A stretch of 64,000 bases of DNA from Balanoglossus misakiensis (lineage: Eukaryota > Hemichordata). The position numbers and the translations under genes were made by a program. Under the pieces are notes generated by a model that saw only the letters and a program-made list of their open reading frames with translations, did not search any database and was not told the origin of the DNA. How positions within the stretch are numbered: position 1 is the stretch's first letter; every line of letters begins with the position of its first letter. Shown here piece by piece: positions 59,777-64,000 of the stretch. Location of the stretch: positions 4,278,001 through 4,342,000 of the forward strand of contig CM082583.2 of assembly GCA_040954595.2 (NCBI GenBank), written 5' to 3'.

Positions 59777-62739
59777 ATGCAGTCCGAGTCGGTTGACAAA
59801 GCCTCTTCCGGGTTGAATGATGATGGCATCCCGGGGAATGACATCGACGATTCCGCTGCTTCAACAAGTCTAAGCGATGCACAGAGGGCAAAGATTGAAA
59901 GAAACAGACAAAGGGCATTGCTTTTAAGACAAGCTAGGTTGATGAGTAGGCCATATCCAACAAACAAGCCAAATGACAGGTAAGTTCCGATGTGATTATT
60001 GCCATGAATACTGTTGTATAGGCACTAAGGGAAGAACCGTTTGATTTCTGGGGGGGGGGGTAGCTCTGCGGACAGGTCTGTGTGCTCCCGGCGTTACACG
60101 GCCTCCACCACAGCCGGGAGCACACAGACCTGTACGCAGAGCTAGGGGTATATGGAGGATTTTTGGAGTAATAAAAATTGTTGGTGAAATACTAGTACCC
60201 AAATCCCCACCCCGAATTCAAATGGTTCTCTCATTAATTGATTTGTCATAGTGCCTATGATTGACGCAGACCTAAAATATTACCAACAGGAATTATATGG
60301 ATAGCGCAGTAGAGGAGAAATTACAAAGCACTCTATTAGTTCTCCAGCATGGTTTCGTTGTAATTTATATGTAACCATGGACGTCCATGATGTACCTTGC
60401 AAGTCTTGCCAGGAAGTACTTCCAATGCCAGTCAAATATTTCAATGGTGGCACGCTGTCTGATTTGTAAATCATAAGACAATCACATACAGCATCACCAA
60501 TTTTTGTAACATCACCAATTACATAACATGACCAAGACTGAATATGGCTGTACATGTAAGTGTATAACGCTGGGAACACACAGACCTGTACGCATTGCAA
60601 GGCTGTAATTTTGGAACATGAAATAGATATCTGTCATCCATCTATTTTTGGTTACAGTACTGACAAGGCTGAAACAAGGGGAATCAAAGTGTCATCACGA
60701 CTCATTGACACAGGGGCAGGTTTTCTACTTGAAGAAGATACAGAAGATGGAAAGACGAAAGAAAGTCTGAAAATTGTGGAACAGCCAGGTATATTATTGC
60801 TGCCGCATTATTTCTGTGATTTTACTTTCAAACATAATAGATATAAAACATGTTACTTCTGTACTGTTGAAAATGATGGGCTATGTGTTGTTTGTTCTGT
60901 TCTCCATGAAGGTATCCTCTAAATATAACTGTCTGGTCACAAAATTTACTGATTCCCTGTTCCTCACTGTGTTTTTTTTCTGTCACAGCACCGATTCTTG
61001 ATGAGAAACCTCGATGTGAAGAATGTGGAAACCTCTTCTCGGACTCGTTTCTGTTGAACCATTATGACCTTGATGTCTGTGACGGCTGCAGGTAGGTGCG
61101 AGGTGACAACTCCTGGACTTTAACTGGCAAAATAACAATTGCCGATGCTGTTTTGGCGAGTGATATATGGTAAGGGTCAAAGTTCAAATGAGTAATAAGT
61201 AATGTACAACAGAGACTCCTACAACAAGTATGCAACCCAACTCAACTCAATCATGAACAACATGCCGGTTACTGGAAATGTTGACACTTTGTGTATAATG
61301 ACAAGAGAAAGGAATTCAACCTTCTCGATGCCAACTTCCACAGTCTTATTTAACATAAAACAGCTTTGGTTTTGAAACTTGAAGGATAGGATTAGACAAA
61401 AGAGTATCATTTCTTGCTAAAAGATCAACAGATCTTTATTTGTTTTGAACCTTTTCTGCACTTGTACCCTGTTCAAAAACAGATAATAGATGCACGAGAT
61501 TTTCTGCAAATGACTTACCTTGCTTTTCCGGCATTTTCTTTCAGGGACAATGAAGAAAAACACGCTTTAATTACCAAGACAGATGCCAAGAAACACTATT
61601 TACTGAAAGATTGTGATTTTGATAAAAGAGAGCCACCATTGAAGTTTATTGTTCGGAAAAATCCGCACAATTCCAGATGGGGAGACATGAGACTTTTTCT
61701 GAAATCACAGGTATTTCAAGTCAATCGCACAGTCTAGTCTTTCTGTTTGACCTTTAAACTGATTACCAACACATTTCAGATATACACCAAAAAGAACAAA
61801 ATATTTAGTGGATTTTTCATCATTTTATTGAAATTTTCAGGTAGAGGCAAGAGCACTGGAAGTGTGGGGAAGTGAAGACAAAATTGAGGAACAGAAAGAA
61901 AAAAGGACAAACAATAAAGAAAAATTGAAACAAAAGAAATTTGACAAAAAAGTGAAAGGTGAGTAGTGATATTAGATTCTGGTGGATCGTACAAACATGT
62001 TGATAAATGTACAGTGCAAAGATCTTTTAATGTGTATTGTACATTAGTTTGATCTTTCAAGATATTTCTGATGCTGTTGAAAAAAATCATCCATACTTAT
62101 TGTATGCGATTGAATTGCATTCAACTGGAGAATCAAAAACTTCCAGTACTAGTGAAAGTGTATTCTGCGAAGACATCATTGTAGAACATGCTTCCCCTAT
62201 CGTCTTTTTTGATCTGTTAGTAAATTTATCAGCTAGTCTTCAAAAGAAATTTGCGTATACTTTCTATCCTTTAATGAATTACAGGACGCTTTCATTTGGT
62301 GCTTCCAGAATCCTGTTATGGGCTTTTCAGAATGCGCTAGGACATTCCGAATGAGAATATAGTCTGTTATCTGAGACATTATTGATATTTCCCCAAAATT
62401 TTCAGTTGAATCTGATCAAAGATGACTTGGCACTTGACAGAGTGATACGGCGTCAGCAGTGATTACTGGGGTCAAAGGTCAGGTAGTTATTGAAAAGTTA
62501 AAATATTACTTCTTGGGAGATAGGCAGATAGGTTTCCACTGGACATAACAGACAAACCTGTAGCTAATAATTTTTTTTGTGTTGTAGAATTGCGACGTGA
62601 AGTCAGAAGTAGTCTGTGGACAAAGGACATTTCATCGCACGAACATAGCTATGGTGAGGAAACTTACGATGAAGACAGTGATATGTACAGCAAAGCATGT
62701 ACTTCTTGTGGACATCAGGTTACTTATGAGAAAATGTAG
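59777..62739 (+). CDS. XPA: DNA damage recognition protein XPA
   Basis: XPA verifies lesions and organises the nucleotide excision repair complex with RPA, TFIIH and ERCC1-XPF in the nucleus. Exons 59777-59979, 60658-60788, 60989-61091, 61545-61710, 61841-61958, 62588-62739 total 873 nt, 290 residues (human 273), with all phases matching. Order: disordered N-terminus; RPA32-binding helix ([18 protein letters not shown]); ERCC1-binding segment [14 protein letters not shown], where the usual triple Gly has Ala in the middle; zinc finger CEECG...CDGC with two CxxC pairs; DNA-binding core ([40 protein letters not shown]); basic helix ([20 protein letters not shown]); and TFIIH-binding C-terminus with [19 protein letters not shown] follows at 63038-63043. 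Confidence 0.98.
60062..60143. repeat. XPA intron 1 hairpin with 31-bp arms
   Basis: The arm at 60062-60092 and the arm at 60113-60143 are reverse complements with a single mismatch, around a 20-base loop. The second arm includes GAGCACACAGACCTGTACGC. A third, partial copy, GGAACACACAGACCTGTACG, lies at about 60573-60592 in the same intron. A G11 run immediately precedes the hairpin. Confidence 0.85.
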
Positions 62740-64000
62740 TCTTTCAATACAGTGTATATATAAACATTGCCTTCAGATTTGAATTACCGCATCTCAGTAC
62801 ATAATTACCGTGTACAGTATTTACATTGGGAACTCAACGTTTGAAAGCGAACACATTTGGTCTAATCTGGACTGAAAATTCAGACAGGGTGATTTCTGCA
62901 CAGTTCTTACAGATGAAGATGATGAGAAAATTTATGAATATTTAATATGTCAGATATTTAAAAGGAATTATTTGATCATTCCACACAGAAGTGAAATGGC
63001 TATTTCTCTAAAACTCGTATGACCTAGCATTGTGATAAATAAACAGCTTCATGGAAACTTAATAGTCTGCCAAATACGTTTCGTGTTTCTAAAAAGGTGC
63101 ATCTGTGAATACTGCACCAAAGGGCGTCTGAAGATATGGCACCCTCTATGTCAGCCCACATTTCACAAGCAAGGCTTGTACCACACCATTAGCTACTGTA
63201 CACCAAACATCTGTCGGTTTTAGAGATTTATGCGATTTTTTTTTTTGAACAGCATTCTGTGATGTGTGCAAGTCTCAGAAAAGTTAGATGAAGCGTGTCA
63301 GGTACTTGCTTACATGTAAAATAAATAAAGTCTGTCAACAGTGATCACATGCAGCAGCTATTTTGCACATGGTTCTATATGATCACACATTTGAAATCAG
63401 AATAACTTCTATATCAGGCTCATCTCTAACGCTTTTATGTACACAAGACATGTACTCATAGTCTGATTAACAAAACTCTGGTCGAGACCATAATGTTTCA
63501 ATATTCACTTTATTATAATGTTTATAACATGATTGCACATTGATATATTTATATACTGAAATAATGTAACAACAATGTACACCAATACATTTCTAAAATC
63601 ACAGGTGAAGTATTTAAAGGGGAAATCCGCTGTAGCTGATTTCTACATAATTTGGTAGCTTTGATGTCTCTCTTTCAGAAAAAAACATATTCGCCATGTA
63701 TAGGTCGCGCGATTTTTTACAAAATCTAGGGAAAGTTGGCAGAATTTCCAATATGGCGTTTACTGTAATTTGAATCATGGGAAAAAAAGCGCCAGGAGCA
63801 ACTTCCGCCCACCATGGTGTGGGTGATACCATTCTCCGATTGGTGTCACTGGGCGACAGACTAGGCGTATTTTCATAGCTATTGTTTGTTCTTTGCATCA
63901 GTTGATAAACAATCATCAGCAAAGTCGAAAATTTGTCATCTATTGACAGTTTTCATGAGCTATAACCCATGAAAAATATGCATATACGCTTAGCTTGTGA
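62740..64000. other. XPA 3' flank; no further gene seen
   Basis: Candidate polyadenylation hexamers lie at 63038-63043 and again near 63321-63328. From about 63608 onward the text (AAAGGGGAAATCCGCTGTAG..., ...CCGATTGGTGTCACTGGGCG...) has the look of a dispersed repeat with a minus-strand open frame of 102 codons, but I find no second copy in this window and do not name it. Confidence 0.35.

Overview
The window is animal nuclear DNA: genes split by GT-AG introns, AT-rich spacers, microsatellites and many small hairpin repeats. Five spliced genes could be followed exon by exon with phases that fit, and a sixth (KSR-like) has one uncertain junction. The protein set (KSR, Cactin, cytosolic sulfotransferase, XPA), the compact 0.1-2 kb introns and the small palindromic elements suggest an invertebrate deuterostome such as a hemichordate, echinoderm or amphioxus. 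The species is inference, not read from the sequence.

Layout. 1-5.7 kb: no supportable gene, one hairpin element. 5.7-14.1 kb (+): a KSR/RAF-like scaffold gene with a KSR-type C1 zinc domain and a degenerate kinase domain, with two candidate first exons. 14.1-27.2 kb: 3'UTR and a 13-kb gene-poor spacer with microsatellites (including about 93 perfect TATG units) and foldback repeats. 27.2-38.3 kb (-): a complete 16-exon CACTIN gene, 821 codons, whose introns carry several MITE-like insertions. 38.9-40.1 kb (+): a small two-exon gene of unknown function, head-to-head with CACTIN over a 608-bp interval. 42.8-48.8 kb (+): a six-exon cytosolic sulfotransferase, 319 codons. 52.6-55.9 kb (-): an unrecognised 1044-residue protein encoded in one coding exon behind a TATA box and a short non-coding first exon. 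57.8-59.0 kb: a dense cluster of long palindromes. 59.8-62.7 kb (+): a complete XPA gene, six coding exons, 290 codons. The right end shows no gene.

The genes do not form a pathway. KSR scaffolds RAF-MEK-ERK signalling, Cactin is a spliceosome-associated protein, XPA acts in nucleotide excision repair and the sulfotransferase in small-molecule conjugation. The observations most worth following are: (1) the KSR-like protein has lost every catalytic kinase residue, including the usually kept HxD and DFG aspartates, but keeps the RHENI..LFMG dimer-interface segment; (2) two separate exons each supply the first zinc-binding His of its C1 domain with the same splice phase; (3) the 1044-residue protein has six psi-K-x-E sumoylation motifs and an unrecognised C-terminal domain; (4) a foldback repeat family carries a CCAAT-like plus CACGTG module at several loci.
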